Assembly (NCBI RefSeq): GCF_030499575.1
Contig: NZ_JASTLC010000001.1
Coordinates: forward strand, 3,620,001-3,684,000
From: Streptomyces sp. DG2A-72
GTDB taxonomy: Bacteria > Actinomycetota > Actinomycetes > Streptomycetales > Streptomycetaceae
Direction of reading: 5' to 3'
Length of the DNA: 64,000 bases
Below, in pieces: positions 36,001 to 45,810 of the stretch (the stretch's first letter is position 1; each line of letters begins with the position of its first letter). The notes under the pieces were generated by a model. The model was not told the origin of the DNA, did not search any database, and saw only the letters and a program-made list of their open reading frames with translations. The translations under genes were made by a program, and so were the position numbers.

Positions 36001-36789
36001 ATGCCGATATCCGGGACCCCCAGCCGCGCCGAGCTCGTCGACCACCTCGTGAAGACCCGTATCGCGGGCGACGTGGCCACGCCTCGTGAGAACAACCTCT
36101 CCCACTACCGCAAGCTGGCCAACGGCGACCGGCACTACTGGCTCGGCCTCGAGCTCGGCGAGCGCTGGACGGACGAGCAGGACGTGCTCGCGGTGATGAC
36201 CGAGCGGGTGGGTGTGCACGACGACCCGGAGTACCGGCACGGCCAGGACACCATCGACCCCGAGCTGACGGTCGACGCCCTGGAGCGGATGGCGGCCCGG
36301 CTGCGCAAGGCGGCCGACGGGGAGCAGCGGGTGCTGTTCGCCACCGGCCACCCCGGCGGCCTGCTCGACGTGCACCGCGCGACGGCCGCCGCGCTGCGCA
36401 CGGCCGGCTGCGAGATCGTCGTGATCCCGGACGGGCTGCAGACGGACGAGGGATACGTCATGCAGTTCGCGGACGTGGCGATGCTGGAGCACGGCGCCAC
36501 GCTGTGGCACACGCACTCCGGCGCCCCTATGCGCGCCATCCTCACCGCCCTGGAGCAGGAGGGCCGCCCGCTGCCCGACCTGGTCGTCGCCGACCACGGC
36601 TGGGCCGGATACGCCGCCCAGCACGGCGTCGACTCCGTGGGGTACGCGGACTGCAACGACCCGGCGCTCTTCCTCGCCGAGTCCGAGGGCACCCTCCAGG
36701 TGGCGGTCCCCCTCGACGACCACGTCCTCAGCCCGCGGTACTACGACCCGCTGACGGCGTATCTGCTGTCCGAGGCGGGGCTCACCTAG
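36001..36789 (+). CDS. phosphatase-like protein (conserved, role unknown)
   Basis: A 262-residue soluble protein, probably the actinobacterial family called Phosphatase in Pfam. It contains FATGHPGGLLDVHRA, IVVIPDGLQTDEGYVM, HTHSGAPMRAIL and LVVADHGWAGYAA, with histidines and aspartates that could bind metal. The start is either ATG 36001 or ATG 35992, neither with a clear ribosome site; the transcript may be leaderless. The end overlaps the convergent thioesterase gene by eight bases. Confidence 0.7.
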   Translation: MPISGTPSRAELVDHLVKTRIAGDVATPRENNLSHYRKLANGDRHYWLGLELGERWTDEQDVLAVMTERVGVHDDPEYRHGQDTIDPELTVDALERMAARLRKAADGEQRVLFATGHPGGLLDVHRATAAALRTAGCEIVVIPDGLQTDEGYVMQFADVAMLEHGATLWHTHSGAPMRAILTALEQEGRPLPDLVVADHGWAGYAAQHGVDSVGYADCNDPALFLAESEGTLQVAVPLDDHVLSPRYYDPLTAYLLSEAGLT

Positions 36790-37651
36790 GCCGGGGGGCG
36801 CGCACCACGCCCTCCTGGATCACCGATATCGCGAGCTGGCCGTCCTGGGTGTAGATACGGGCCTGTCCGAGCCCCCGGCCGCCGTGTGCGGAGGGCGACT
36901 CCTGATCGTACAGGAGCCATTCGTCGGCGCGGAAGGGCCGGTGGAACCACATCGCGTGGTCCAGGGAGGCTCCGACGACGTCCCCGACCGCCCATCCCCC
37001 GCGCCCGTGCGCGAGGAGGACCGAGTCGAGGAGGGTCATGTCGGAGACGTAGGTGGCGAGGACCACGTGGAGCAGGGGGTCGTCGGCCAGTTTGCCGTTG
37101 GTGCGGAACCAGACCTGGGAGTGCGGCTCGCGGAGCTCGCCGTAGCGGCCGTACGGCGGGTCGTCGACGTAGCGCAGATCGACGGCGGCCCGCGCCTTCA
37201 GCATCCTCTCGACGATCTCGGGGGCGAGGTCGTACGCCGGCAGCCGTTCCTCGGCGGTGGGGAGGGTGGCCGGGTCGGGGGCGGGCGGCATCGGGGTCTG
37301 GTGGTCGAAGCCTTCCTCGTATTTCTGGAAGGACGCCGAGAGCGCGAAGATCGGCTGCCCGTGCTGGACCGCGACCACGCGGCGCGTGGTGAAGGAACGG
37401 CCGTCGTTCATCCGGTCGACGTTGTAGACGATGGGCGCGCCCGGGTCGCCGATGCGCAGGAAGTACGCGTGGAGAGAGTGGGCGAAGCGGTCCTCGGGGA
37501 CCGTACGCCCGGCGGCGACGAGCGCCTGGGCCGCGACCTGTCCGCCGAAGACGCGTGGGATGACGGCGGAGCGGGACTGGCCGCGGAAGATGTTCTCCTC
37601 GATCTGCTCGATGTCGAGCAGATCGAGGAGACCCTGTAGTGCCTGGTTCAT
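36782..37651 (-). CDS. tesB: acyl-CoA thioesterase II (TesB)
   Basis: A 289-residue double-hotdog enzyme hydrolysing acyl-CoA to free acid and CoA. The N-terminal half shows RGQSRSAVIPRVFGGQVAAQ and FAHSLHAYFLRIGD; the C-terminal half GASLDHAMWFHRPFRADEW with the catalytic aspartate. It is 35 bases downstream of the acyl-CoA dehydrogenase gene and transcribed the same way, so it probably balances CoA pools in the same catabolic route. Confidence 0.93.
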   Translation of the reverse strand: MNQALQGLLDLLDIEQIEENIFRGQSRSAVIPRVFGGQVAAQALVAAGRTVPEDRFAHSLHAYFLRIGDPGAPIVYNVDRMNDGRSFTTRRVVAVQHGQPIFALSASFQKYEEGFDHQTPMPPAPDPATLPTAEERLPAYDLAPEIVERMLKARAAVDLRYVDDPPYGRYGELREPHSQVWFRTNGKLADDPLLHVVLATYVSDMTLLDSVLLAHGRGGWAVGDVVGASLDHAMWFHRPFRADEWLLYDQESPSAHGGRGLGQARIYTQDGQLAISVIQEGVVRAPRPR

Positions 37652-37686
37652 GGCACCTTTTCTACTGGCCGGTAATTTCGGGAACC

Positions 37687-38844
37687 TTACAGGCCCATGT
37701 CCTTCGCGATGATCGACTTCATGATCTCGCTGGTCCCGCCATAGATGCGGTTCACACGGTTGTCCGCGTACAGACGCGCGATCGGGTACTCGTTCATGAA
37801 GCCGTAGCCGCCGTGCAGCTGGAGGCAGCGGTCGATCACGCGGTGCGCGACCTCGGTGCAGAACAGCTTGGCGCTGGCGGCCTCGGCCGGGGTCAGCTCA
37901 CCGGCGTCGAGGGCCTCGAGGGCGCGGTCGGCGACCGCTTCCGCCGCGTCCACCTCGGCCTGGCAGGCGGCCAGCTCGAACTTGGTGTTCTGGAACGAGG
38001 CGACGGTCTTGCCGAAGACGGTGCGGTCCTGGACGTACTCCTTGGCGAACCGGACGGCCGCCTTGGCCTGGGCGTAGGCGCCGAAGGCGATGCCCCAGCG
38101 CTCGGAGGCCAGGTTGTGGCCGAGGTAGTAGAAGCCCTTGTTCTCCTCGCCGAGCAGGTCCTCGACCGGGACCTTGACATCGACGAACGCCAGCTCGGCG
38201 GTGTCGGAGGTCTTCAGCCCGAGTTTGTCGAGCTTCCGGCCGACCGAGTAGCCCTCGGACTTGGTGTCCACGGCGAAGAGGGAGATACCGAAGCGACGGT
38301 CCTCGGCGGTGGGCGCCGACGTCCGGGCGCAGACGATCACGCGGTCGGCGTGGACGCCACCCGTGATGAAGGTCTTGGCGCCGTTGAGGACGTAGTGCGT
38401 GCCGTCCTCGCTGAGCTTGGCGGTGGTCTTCATGCCCGCGAGGTCGGAGCCGGTGCCCGGCTCGGTCATCGCCAGGGCCCACATCTCCTCACCGGAGACG
38501 AACTTCGGCAGGAACCGCTTCTTCTGCTCGTCGGTGGCGAGCATCTTGATGTACGGCAGACCGAGCAGCACGTGCACACCGGAGCCGCCGAACTGCACAC
38601 CCGCGCGAGCCGTCTCCTCGTACATCACGGCCTCGAACTTGTACGAGTCGATGCCGGCGCCGCCGAACTCCTCGTCCACGCGGATGCCGAAGATGCCCAG
38701 CTCGGCCAGCTTGTAGTAGAAGTCGCGCGGCGCCTGACCGGCCGCGAACCACTCGTCGTAGACCGGCACGACCTCGGCCTCGATGAAGGCGCGAAGGGTC
38801 TCCCGGAACGCCTCGTGATCCTCGTTGAACACCGTACGGCGCAC
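37687..38844 (-). CDS. acyl-CoA dehydrogenase (FadE-type)
   Basis: A 385-residue FAD enzyme oxidising acyl-CoA to enoyl-CoA. Motifs: LAMTEPGTGSDLAGM (flavin/substrate loop), FQNTKFELAACQAE, QLHGGYGFMNEYP and the catalytic glutamate in IYGGTSEIMKS. I start it at GTG 38844 (MRRTVFNEDHEAF), which has GGAGG 8 bases upstream. An ATG at 38889 would add 15 residues, but that stretch holds a perfect palindrome and lacks a ribosome site. It is followed by the thioesterase gene in one operon. Confidence 0.9.
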   Translation of the reverse strand: MRRTVFNEDHEAFRETLRAFIEAEVVPVYDEWFAAGQAPRDFYYKLAELGIFGIRVDEEFGGAGIDSYKFEAVMYEETARAGVQFGGSGVHVLLGLPYIKMLATDEQKKRFLPKFVSGEEMWALAMTEPGTGSDLAGMKTTAKLSEDGTHYVLNGAKTFITGGVHADRVIVCARTSAPTAEDRRFGISLFAVDTKSEGYSVGRKLDKLGLKTSDTAELAFVDVKVPVEDLLGEENKGFYYLGHNLASERWGIAFGAYAQAKAAVRFAKEYVQDRTVFGKTVASFQNTKFELAACQAEVDAAEAVADRALEALDAGELTPAEAASAKLFCTEVAHRVIDRCLQLHGGYGFMNEYPIARLYADNRVNRIYGGTSEIMKSIIAKDMGL

Positions 38845-38867
38845 GCCGCCCACCTCCACCGGTACAT

Positions 38868-38884
38868 GTCTAAGCGCTTGCTCA
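38868..38884. promoter_or_regulatory. palindrome before acyl-CoA dehydrogenase, possible operator
   Basis: Around AAGCGCTT (38872-38879) the sequence GTCTAAGCGCTTGCTCA is near-palindromic. It resembles, with two or three mismatches, the half-site pattern CAAG/CTTG of TetR-type lipid-catabolism repressors such as KstR2. It is 28 bases upstream of the GTG start I prefer. Confidence 0.45.
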
Positions 38885-38940
38885 TTCACCGTACCGGCGA
38901 GTACGAAGCCGCGTCCAGACCGGTCCCTACGTAACCCTCG

Positions 38941-39531
38941 TCACGCCTCCGCCGCCCCGAACGCCCCCCGGGCCATCCGGTGCAGCAGCTCCGCCGTGGC
39001 CGCACGCCCCGGCAGGGACCCCGGCCGTCCCAGGTGCGGTGTCGAGTTGAGCAGGCCGAAGACCGAGTGGACGGCGGAGCGGACCGTCGGTTCGGTCATG
39101 CCGGGATAGACCTTGCGCACCACCTCCACCCACAGCTCGACGTACTGCCGCTGGAGCTGCCGTACGAGCTTGCGGTCGCTGTCGCGGAGGCGGTCCAGCT
39201 CGCGGTCGTGCAGGGTGATGAGGGGGCGGTCGTCGAGGGCGAAGTCGATGTGGCCCTCGATGAGGGAGTCGAGGACGGCCTCGGCGCTGCCGTCGGCCTC
39301 GGCGACCCGGCGCTTCCCGCCGGTCAGCAGCTGGCCGCTGATGCCGACGAGCAACTCGGCGAGCATCGCGTCCTTGCCCGCGAAGTGCCGGTAGAGGCCG
39401 GGGCCGCTGATACCCACCGCGGCGCCTATCTCGTCGACTCCGACCCCGTGGAAGCCACGCTCGGCGAAGAGCCGGGCCGCTTCCTTGAGGATCTGCTCAC
39501 GGCGGGTGGGGGCGTCGGTTCTGGTGGCCAT
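38941..39531 (-). CDS. TetR-family regulator of the acyl-CoA catabolic operon
   Basis: A 196-residue repressor with the TetR HTH at residues 10-55 (RREQILKEAARLFAERGFH, then GVGVDEIGAAVGISGPGLYRH) and an all-helical ligand domain. It is divergent from the carboxylase operon with 86 bases between, which carry two palindromes. Thus it most likely represses itself and that operon and responds to an acyl-CoA intermediate. The start ATG 39531 is the first after the operators. Confidence 0.92.
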   Translation of the reverse strand: MATRTDAPTRREQILKEAARLFAERGFHGVGVDEIGAAVGISGPGLYRHFAGKDAMLAELLVGISGQLLTGGKRRVAEADGSAEAVLDSLIEGHIDFALDDRPLITLHDRELDRLRDSDRKLVRQLQRQYVELWVEVVRKVYPGMTEPTVRSAVHSVFGLLNSTPHLGRPGSLPGRAATAELLHRMARGAFGAAEA

Positions 39532-39553
39532 GAAGCCAATTCTAGACAGGGAG

Positions 39554-39569
39554 GTTAGCGGTCGTTAAC
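39554..39569. promoter_or_regulatory. TetR operator 1
   Basis: GTTAGCGGTCGTTAAC, an almost perfect 16-base palindrome (GTTAxCG-N2-CGTTAAC type), 23 bases before the TetR start and 49 before the carboxylase start. Confidence 0.8.
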
Positions 39570-39582
39570 CTGGAGGAAATGC

Positions 39583-39598
39583 GTTAACGCTCATTAAC
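39583..39598. promoter_or_regulatory. TetR operator 2
   Basis: GTTAACGCTCATTAAC has the same layout as the site at 39554-39569 (13 of 16 identical), with 29 bases between centres, about three turns, so two dimers would sit on the same face. It lies 19 bases before the carboxylase start, where it would block transcription. Confidence 0.8.
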
Positions 39599-39617
39599 AA
39601 GGTGAGGGGACCGCGGA

Positions 39618-41234
39618 ATGCAACAGGCACCGGAGCTCCACAGCGCGGCAGACCCCGCGTCGGAGACCTGGCGGGCCAACGAGGCGGCACAGCTGGCGCT
39701 CGTCGAGGAGCTGCGCGGCAAGCTGGCCGCCGCCCGGCTGGGCGGCGGGGAAAAGGCCCGTGCCCGCCACACCGCACGCGGCAAGCTGCTGCCCCGCGAC
39801 CGGGTCGACACCCTCCTCGACCCTGGCTCGCCCTTCCTGGAGCTGGCCCCGCTCGCGGCCGACGGGATGTACGACGGACAGGCCCCGGCGGCCGGTGTCA
39901 TCGCCGGGATCGGGCGGGTCGGCGGGCGCGAGTGCGTGATCGTCGCCAATGACGCCACCGTGAAGGGGGGCACGTACTACCCCATCACCGTGAAGAAGCA
40001 TCTGCGGGCGCAGGAAGTCGCCCTGGAGAACCGGCTGCCCTGCCTCTGTCTCGTCGACTCCGGCGGCGCCTTCCTCCCCATGCAGGACGAGGTCTTCCCC
40101 GACCGTGAGCACTTCGGGCGGATCTTCTACAACCAGGCCCGGATGTCCGCGGCGCGCATCCCGCAGATCGCGGCCGTCCTCGGCTCGTGCACGGCCGGCG
40201 GGGCGTACGTCCCCGCGATGAGTGACGAGGCCGTGATCGTCCGCAATCAGGGCACCATCTTTCTCGGCGGGCCTCCGCTAGTGAAGGCCGCCACCGGTGA
40301 GGTCGTCACTGCGGAGGAGCTCGGCGGCGGCGAGGTCCACGCGCGCGTGTCCGGTGTGACCGACCACCTCGCGGAGGACGACGCGCACGCGCTGCGGATC
40401 GTGCGCGACATCGTCGCCACGCTTCCCGCGCGCGGGCCGCTGCCCTGGGATGTGGTGCCTGCCGCGGAGCCGAAGGTCGACCCGTACGGGCTGTACGGCG
40501 CCGTGCCCGCCGACCCCCGCACCCCGTACGACGTCCGCGAGATCATCGCGCGCGTCACCGACGGCTCCCGCTTCTCCGAGTTCAAGTCCGAGTTCGGGCA
40601 GACCCTGGTCACCGGCTTCGCCCGGATCCACGGCCACCCGGTCGGCATCGTCGCCAACAACGGCATCCTGTTCTCGGAGTCCGCCCAGAAGGGCGCCCAC
40701 TTCATCGAGCTGTGCGACCAGCGCGGGATCCCGCTGGTGTTCCTGCAGAACATCTCCGGGTTCATGGTCGGCCGGGACTACGAGGCCGGGGGCATCGCCA
40801 AGCACGGCGCCAAGATGGTGACGGCGGTCGCCACTACGCGCGTGCCGAAGCTGACGGTCGTGGTGGGCGGGTCGTACGGCGCGGGCAACTACTCGATGTG
40901 CGGCCGGGCCTACTCCCCCCGCTTCCTGTGGATGTGGCCCGGCGCCAAGATCTCCGTCATGGGCGGCGAACAGGCCGCCTCCGTCCTCGCCACCGTCAAG
41001 CGGGACCAGCTGGAGGCCCGCGGCGAGTCCTGGCCCGAGGACGGGGAAGAGGACTTCAAGGCGCCGATCCGTGCGCAGTACGAGCGTCAGGGGAACGCTT
41101 ACTACGCCACCGCCCGGCTCTGGGACGACGGCGTCATCGACCCGCTGGAGACCCGTCAGGTGCTGGGCCTGGCCCTGACCGCGTGCGCCAATGCGCCCCT
41201 GGGTGACCCCCAGTTCGGCGTCTTCCGGATGTGA
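39618..41234 (+). CDS. acyl-CoA carboxylase beta subunit (carboxyltransferase)
   Basis: A 538-residue carboxyltransferase that moves CO2 from biotin to an acyl-CoA, probably 3-methylcrotonyl-CoA. Typical segments are [56 protein letters not shown] and [19 protein letters not shown]; the last two form the acyl and biotin sites. The gene starts at ATG 39618 after GAGGGG and is first of an operon with the biotin subunit, HMG-CoA lyase and acyl-CoA dehydrogenase. Together these match leucine/isovalerate degradation, although no methylglutaconyl-CoA hydratase gene is here. Confidence 0.92.
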   Translation: MQQAPELHSAADPASETWRANEAAQLALVEELRGKLAAARLGGGEKARARHTARGKLLPRDRVDTLLDPGSPFLELAPLAADGMYDGQAPAAGVIAGIGRVGGRECVIVANDATVKGGTYYPITVKKHLRAQEVALENRLPCLCLVDSGGAFLPMQDEVFPDREHFGRIFYNQARMSAARIPQIAAVLGSCTAGGAYVPAMSDEAVIVRNQGTIFLGGPPLVKAATGEVVTAEELGGGEVHARVSGVTDHLAEDDAHALRIVRDIVATLPARGPLPWDVVPAAEPKVDPYGLYGAVPADPRTPYDVREIIARVTDGSRFSEFKSEFGQTLVTGFARIHGHPVGIVANNGILFSESAQKGAHFIELCDQRGIPLVFLQNISGFMVGRDYEAGGIAKHGAKMVTAVATTRVPKLTVVVGGSYGAGNYSMCGRAYSPRFLWMWPGAKISVMGGEQAASVLATVKRDQLEARGESWPEDGEEDFKAPIRAQYERQGNAYYATARLWDDGVIDPLETRQVLGLALTACANAPLGDPQFGVFRM

Positions 41235-41249
41235 GGGGACCTTACGACC

Positions 41250-43247
41250 ATGTTCGACACAGTGCTTGTGGCCAACCGGGGCGAGATCGCCGTCCGGGTC
41301 ATCCGCACGCTGCGCACGCTGGGCGTCCGCTCGGTCGCCGTCTTCTCCGACGCGGACGCCGACGCCCGGCACGTCCGGGAGGCCGACACGGCGGTACGGA
41401 TCGGTCCTGCCCCGGCGGCACAGAGCTATCTGTCCGTGGAGCGCATCCTGGAGGCCGCCGCCCGCACCGGCGCCCAGGCGGTCCACCCCGGGTACGGCTT
41501 CCTCGCCGAGAACACCGCGTTCGCGCGCGCGTGCGCCGAGGCGGGCCTGGCCTTCATCGGGCCGCCCGCCGAGGCGATCTCCCTCATGGGCGACAAGATC
41601 CGAGCGAAGGAGACGGTGCAGGCGGCCGGGGTGCCGGTGGTGCCCGGCGGACGTGACCCCGAACTCACCGACGCGGCCCGCGAGTTGGGCGCCCCCGTGC
41701 TTCTGAAGCCCAGCGCCGGCGGTGGCGGCAAGGGCATGCGCCTGGTGCGCGACCTGGCCGTGCTGGACGAGGAGATCGCGGCGGCCCGGCGCGAGGCCGC
41801 GGCCTCCTTCGGCGACGACACGCTCCTCGTCGAGCGGTGGATCGACCGCCCCCGGCACATCGAGATCCAGGTCCTGGCGGACGCCCACGGGAACGTGATC
41901 CACCTGGGCGAGCGAGAGTGCTCGTTGCAGCGCCGCCACCAGAAGATCATCGAGGAGGCCCCTTCAGTCCTGCTCGACGAGGCCACGCGCGCGTCCATGG
42001 GCGAGGCGGCGGTGCAGGCGGCGCGTTCGTGCGGGTACGTCGGCGCGGGCACGGTCGAGTTCATCGTCCCGGGCGTCGATCCGTCGTCGTACTACTTCAT
42101 GGAGATGAACACCCGCCTCCAGGTGGAGCACCCGGTGACCGAGCTGATCACCGGCCTGGACCTGGTGGAGTGGCAGCTGCGGGTGGCGGCGGGCGAGCGA
42201 CTGCCGTTCACACAGGACGAGATCCGGCTGACCGGGCACGCGATCGAGGCCCGCGTCTGCGCCGAGGACCCCTCGCGCGGGTTCCTCCCGTCCGGCGGCA
42301 CGGTCCTGCGACTGCGCGAGCCCCAAGGCAACGGCGTCCGCACCGACTCCGGGCTCAGCGAGGGCACCGAGGTCGGCAGCCTGTACGACCCGATGCTGTC
42401 CAAGGTGATCGCGTACGGCCCCGACCGCGCGACCGCGCTCAGGAAGCTCCGGGCCGCCCTCGGGGAGACGGTGACGCTGGGCGTGCAGACGAACGCGGGG
42501 TTCCTGCGGCGGCTGCTGGCCCATCCGGCGGTCGTGGCGGGCGAGTTGGACACGGGGCTGGTCGAGCGGGAGGTGGACGGGCTCGTACTCGACGAGGTGC
42601 CCGCGGAGGTCTACGCGGCGGCGGCGCTGCTGCGTCAGGCGGCGCTCGCCCCGGCCGGCGGCCCCGGCTGGGCCGACCCGTTCGCCGCCGCGGACGGATG
42701 GCGGCTGGGGGGCGAGCGGGCCTGGACGGCGCACCACCTGCGCGTGCCGGGCCACGAGCCGGTGACCGTGCGGGTACGCAGCACACCGGACGGCGCGACC
42801 GAACTGCTTGTGGACGAGGCGGAGGAGCCTCTCCGGGGGGCCTCGGGCCCGATGCCCGGGCCCGCAGGCCGGTTCACCTGCCGGCTCGACGGCATCGCCC
42901 ACACCTTCGCCGCCCTGCCGGACGGCACCTGGCTCGGCCGCGACGGCGACGCCTGGCACGTGCGTGACCACGACCCGGTCGCCGCCTCGCTCACCCGGGC
43001 CGCGCACTCCGGTGCCGACTCGCTCACCGCGCCGATGCCGGGCACGGTCACGGTCGTGAAGGTGGCCGTCGGTGACGAGGTGGCCGCGGGTCAGAGTCTG
43101 CTGGTCGTGGAGGCGATGAAGATGGAGCACGTCATCTCCGCCCCGCACGCCGGCACGGTCGCCGAGCTGGATGTGGCGCCGGGCACGACGGTCGCCATGG
43201 ACCAGGTACTGGCGGTCGTCGCACCGCACGAGGAGGCGGAGGAATGA
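41250..43247 (+). CDS. acyl-CoA carboxylase alpha subunit (biotin carboxylase-carrier)
   Basis: A 665-residue protein combining biotin carboxylase (residues 1-450: [27 protein letters not shown], the [13 protein letters not shown] loop), a linker domain and a C-terminal biotin carrier with [12 protein letters not shown] near residue 620, where the lysine takes biotin. It uses ATP and bicarbonate to load biotin for the partner at 39618. It starts 15 bases after the beta subunit and overlaps HMG-CoA lyase by four bases. Confidence 0.94.
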   Translation: MFDTVLVANRGEIAVRVIRTLRTLGVRSVAVFSDADADARHVREADTAVRIGPAPAAQSYLSVERILEAAARTGAQAVHPGYGFLAENTAFARACAEAGLAFIGPPAEAISLMGDKIRAKETVQAAGVPVVPGGRDPELTDAARELGAPVLLKPSAGGGGKGMRLVRDLAVLDEEIAAARREAAASFGDDTLLVERWIDRPRHIEIQVLADAHGNVIHLGERECSLQRRHQKIIEEAPSVLLDEATRASMGEAAVQAARSCGYVGAGTVEFIVPGVDPSSYYFMEMNTRLQVEHPVTELITGLDLVEWQLRVAAGERLPFTQDEIRLTGHAIEARVCAEDPSRGFLPSGGTVLRLREPQGNGVRTDSGLSEGTEVGSLYDPMLSKVIAYGPDRATALRKLRAALGETVTLGVQTNAGFLRRLLAHPAVVAGELDTGLVEREVDGLVLDEVPAEVYAAAALLRQAALAPAGGPGWADPFAAADGWRLGGERAWTAHHLRVPGHEPVTVRVRSTPDGATELLVDEAEEPLRGASGPMPGPAGRFTCRLDGIAHTFAALPDGTWLGRDGDAWHVRDHDPVAASLTRAAHSGADSLTAPMPGTVTVVKVAVGDEVAAGQSLLVVEAMKMEHVISAPHAGTVAELDVAPGTTVAMDQVLAVVAPHEEAEE

Positions 43248-44200
43248 CAGTTCAGGGACTCCCCATGGTCGTACCGGCCCAGGGCCTGCCCACCCGGGTG
43301 CGGATCCACGAGGTCGGCGCGCGCGACGGACTGCAGAACGAGAAGTCGACCGTGCCGACCGAGATCAAGGCGGAGTTCATCCGCCGGCTGGCCGACTCGG
43401 GACTGACGACGATCGAGGCGACCAGCTTCGTCCACCCCAAGTGGGTGCCTCAACTCGCGGACGCGGAAGAGCTGTTCCCGGCCGTGAGCGAGCTGCCGGT
43501 CGCACTCCCGGTGCTCGTGCCGAACGAACGCGGACTGGACCGGGCGCTGTCCCTCGGCGCCACCCGCGTCGCCGTCTTCGCCAGCGCCACCGAGTCCTTC
43601 GCCAAGGCCAACCTCAACCGGACGGTCGACGAGGCGCTGGCCATGTTCGAGCCGGTGGTCTCGCGGGCGAAGGCCGAGCAGGTCCACGTACGCGGCTATC
43701 TGTCGATGTGCTTCGGCAACCCGTGGGAGGGCCCGGTCCCCGTCCACCAGGTCGCGCACGTCGCCAGGGCCCTGCTGGACATGGGCTGCGACGAGCTGAG
43801 CCTCGGCGACACGATCGGCGTGGCGACCCCGGGCCATGTCCTCGAACTCCTCGCCGCACTCAAGGAACAACACGTCCCGACCAGCACATTGGGCGTGCAC
43901 TTCCACGACACGTACGGCCAGGCGCTGGCCAACACCCTGGCCGCGCTGCAACACGGCGTCACCACCGTCGACGCCTCGGCGGGCGGCCTCGGCGGCTGCC
44001 CGTACGCCAAGTCCGCCACCGGCAACCTCGCCACCGAAGACCTCGTGTGGATGCTCCAAGGACTCGGCATCGACACCGGAGCAGACCTCGGCCGTCTCGT
44101 CGCCACCAGCGTCTGGATGGCCGCCCACCTGGGCCGACCCAGCCCGTCCCGCGCCGTTCGCGCACTCGGTAAAACACCACAGCCCCACAAGGAGCAGTGA
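43244..44200 (+). CDS. mvaB: hydroxymethylglutaryl-CoA lyase
   Basis: A 318-residue TIM-barrel lyase splitting HMG-CoA into acetyl-CoA and acetoacetate. Metal and catalytic residues are seen in [24 protein letters not shown] and the cysteine of [17 protein letters not shown]. It begins at ATG 43244, overlapping the carboxylase stop by four bases. It is the last step of the leucine route suggested by the operon. Confidence 0.95.
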   Translation: MTVQGLPMVVPAQGLPTRVRIHEVGARDGLQNEKSTVPTEIKAEFIRRLADSGLTTIEATSFVHPKWVPQLADAEELFPAVSELPVALPVLVPNERGLDRALSLGATRVAVFASATESFAKANLNRTVDEALAMFEPVVSRAKAEQVHVRGYLSMCFGNPWEGPVPVHQVAHVARALLDMGCDELSLGDTIGVATPGHVLELLAALKEQHVPTSTLGVHFHDTYGQALANTLAALQHGVTTVDASAGGLGGCPYAKSATGNLATEDLVWMLQGLGIDTGADLGRLVATSVWMAAHLGRPSPSRAVRALGKTPQPHKEQ

Positions 44201-44206
44201 TCTGCC

Positions 44207-45367
44207 ATGGACCACCGCCTGTCCCCCGAACTCGAAGAACTCCGGCGTACGGTCGAGCAGTTCGCACACGACGTGGTCGCCCCCAAGATCGGCGAGTTCT
44301 ACGAGCACCATGAATTCCCGTACGAGATCGTCCGCGAGATGGGCCGCATGGGCCTGTTCGGGCTGCCGTTCCCGGAGGAGTACGGCGGTATGGGCGGCGA
44401 CTATCTGGCGCTGGGCATCGCCCTGGAGGAACTCGCCCGCGTGGACTCCTCGGTGGCCATCACCCTGGAGGCCGGCGTCTCGCTCGGCGCGATGCCGATC
44501 CACCTCTTCGGCACCGAGGAGCAGAAGCGCGAGTGGCTTCCCCGCCTCTGCACCGGCGAAATCCTCGGCGCCTTCGGCCTGACCGAGCCGGACGGCGGCA
44601 GCGACGCGGGCGCGACGCATACGACGGCCCGGCTGAACGCCGAGACGAACGAGTGGGTGATCAACGGCACGAAGTGCTTCATCACCAACTCCGGTACGGA
44701 CATCACGGGTCTGGTGACGGTCACGGCGGTGACGGGCCGCAAGCCGGACGGCAGGCCGCTGATCTCGGCGATCATCGTCCCGTCGGGAACCCCGGGCTTC
44801 ACGGTCGCCCCGCCCTACTCGAAGGTCGGCTGGAACGCCTCCGACACCCGTGAGCTGTCCTTCTCCGACGTCCGGGTCCCGGCGGCGAACCTGCTGGGCG
44901 AACAGGGCCGCGGCTACGCCCAGTTCCTGCACATCCTCGACGAGGGCCGTATCGCCATCGCGGCCCTCGCGACCGGCCTGGCCCAGGGCTGTGTGGACGA
45001 GTCACTGAAGTACGCGAAGGAACGCCACGCCTTCGGCCGCCCGATCGGCGCCAACCAGGCGATCCAGTTCAAGCTCGCCGACATGGAGATGAAGGCCCAC
45101 ACCTCCCGCCTGGCCTGGCGTGACGCGGCCTCCCGCCTGGTCGCCGGCGAACCCTTCAAGAAGGAGGCGGCCCTGGCCAAGCTCTACTCGTCGACGATCG
45201 CGGTGGACAACGCCCGCGAGGCGACCCAGATCCACGGCGGCTACGGCTTCATGAACGAATACCCGGTGGCACGCATGTGGCGCGACTCGAAGATCCTGGA
45301 GATCGGCGAGGGCACCAGTGAGGTCCAACGGATGCTCATCGCACGGGAGTTGGGGCTGACGAGCTGA
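44207..45367 (+). CDS. acdH: branched-chain acyl-CoA dehydrogenase
   Basis: A 386-residue FAD enzyme. GAFGLTEPDGGSDAGATHT and ATQIHGGYGFMNEYP are the usual flavin segments. The catalytic site at the end reads EIGEGTSEVQRML: the glutamate is in the ordinary place (E before GT), not moved as in isovaleryl-CoA dehydrogenase, where this position is Ala. So despite the HMG-CoA lyase neighbour, the substrate may be a short branched-chain acyl-CoA such as isobutyryl- or methylbutyryl-CoA. From memory it corresponds to S. coelicolor acdH. It starts six bases after the lyase. Confidence 0.9.
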   Translation: MDHRLSPELEELRRTVEQFAHDVVAPKIGEFYEHHEFPYEIVREMGRMGLFGLPFPEEYGGMGGDYLALGIALEELARVDSSVAITLEAGVSLGAMPIHLFGTEEQKREWLPRLCTGEILGAFGLTEPDGGSDAGATHTTARLNAETNEWVINGTKCFITNSGTDITGLVTVTAVTGRKPDGRPLISAIIVPSGTPGFTVAPPYSKVGWNASDTRELSFSDVRVPAANLLGEQGRGYAQFLHILDEGRIAIAALATGLAQGCVDESLKYAKERHAFGRPIGANQAIQFKLADMEMKAHTSRLAWRDAASRLVAGEPFKKEAALAKLYSSTIAVDNAREATQIHGGYGFMNEYPVARMWRDSKILEIGEGTSEVQRMLIARELGLTS

Positions 45368-45408
45368 ACCTGTCCGGCGGATCGGCGACAGCGTCAACAA
45401 CACCACTG

Positions 45409-45435
45409 CGGGCCACGGCTGAATGCCGTGGCCCG
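45409..45435 (+). terminator. hairpin terminator after the catabolic operon
   Basis: Perfect 11-base stem CGGGCCACGGC / GCCGTGGCCCG with a five-base loop, 42 bases after the acdH stop. Confidence 0.8.
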
Positions 45436-45810
45436 TACGACGTCTGAGGCCACGTCAGGGTTGTGGTCGATTTCCATACCGCTGAGATCACGGTTGGACG
45501 ACAGGCTGAGCCCGCTCACCCCATGGAACAACACACTTCTGCCATATCGGACTTGACCGTCTCCCGTGCGCGACGGAAGATCACGACGAGTTGCCGTGGG
45601 CTCACTCGCTCAGCGCGCGCCAGGCCTTGGAGCAAGGGCGATCGGTGTCGGTTGCCGTGCGACGTCCGGGCCGATTCAGCACAGTCGCGTCCGCTGCGTA
45701 GCGGACCCTGTTGCCCACGTATGCCCAGAAGCTGACCACCAGGTCGACAGCGTGATGCCGCGGCCCCCCGGCTTCACCGCGTCAGCCGGACGACAAGAGG
45801 AGACGGAGCC
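45436..45810. other. long leader region before the cell-wall operon
   Basis: With the terminator this completes a 443-base gap. It contains one clear hairpin, GTCCGCT-GCGT-AGCGGAC at 45689-45706, and the AGGAG ribosome site of the next gene. No small gene was convincing. The promoter must lie in this segment. Confidence 0.5.

Noticed and set aside
44207..45367. Naming the enzyme isovaleryl-CoA dehydrogenase by context
   Set aside because: The glutamate position argues for a different branched-chain substrate.
45689..45706. Riboswitch in the leader of the DUF1906 operon
   Set aside because: Only one 7-base hairpin was found and no known aptamer core; kept as a simple hairpin.
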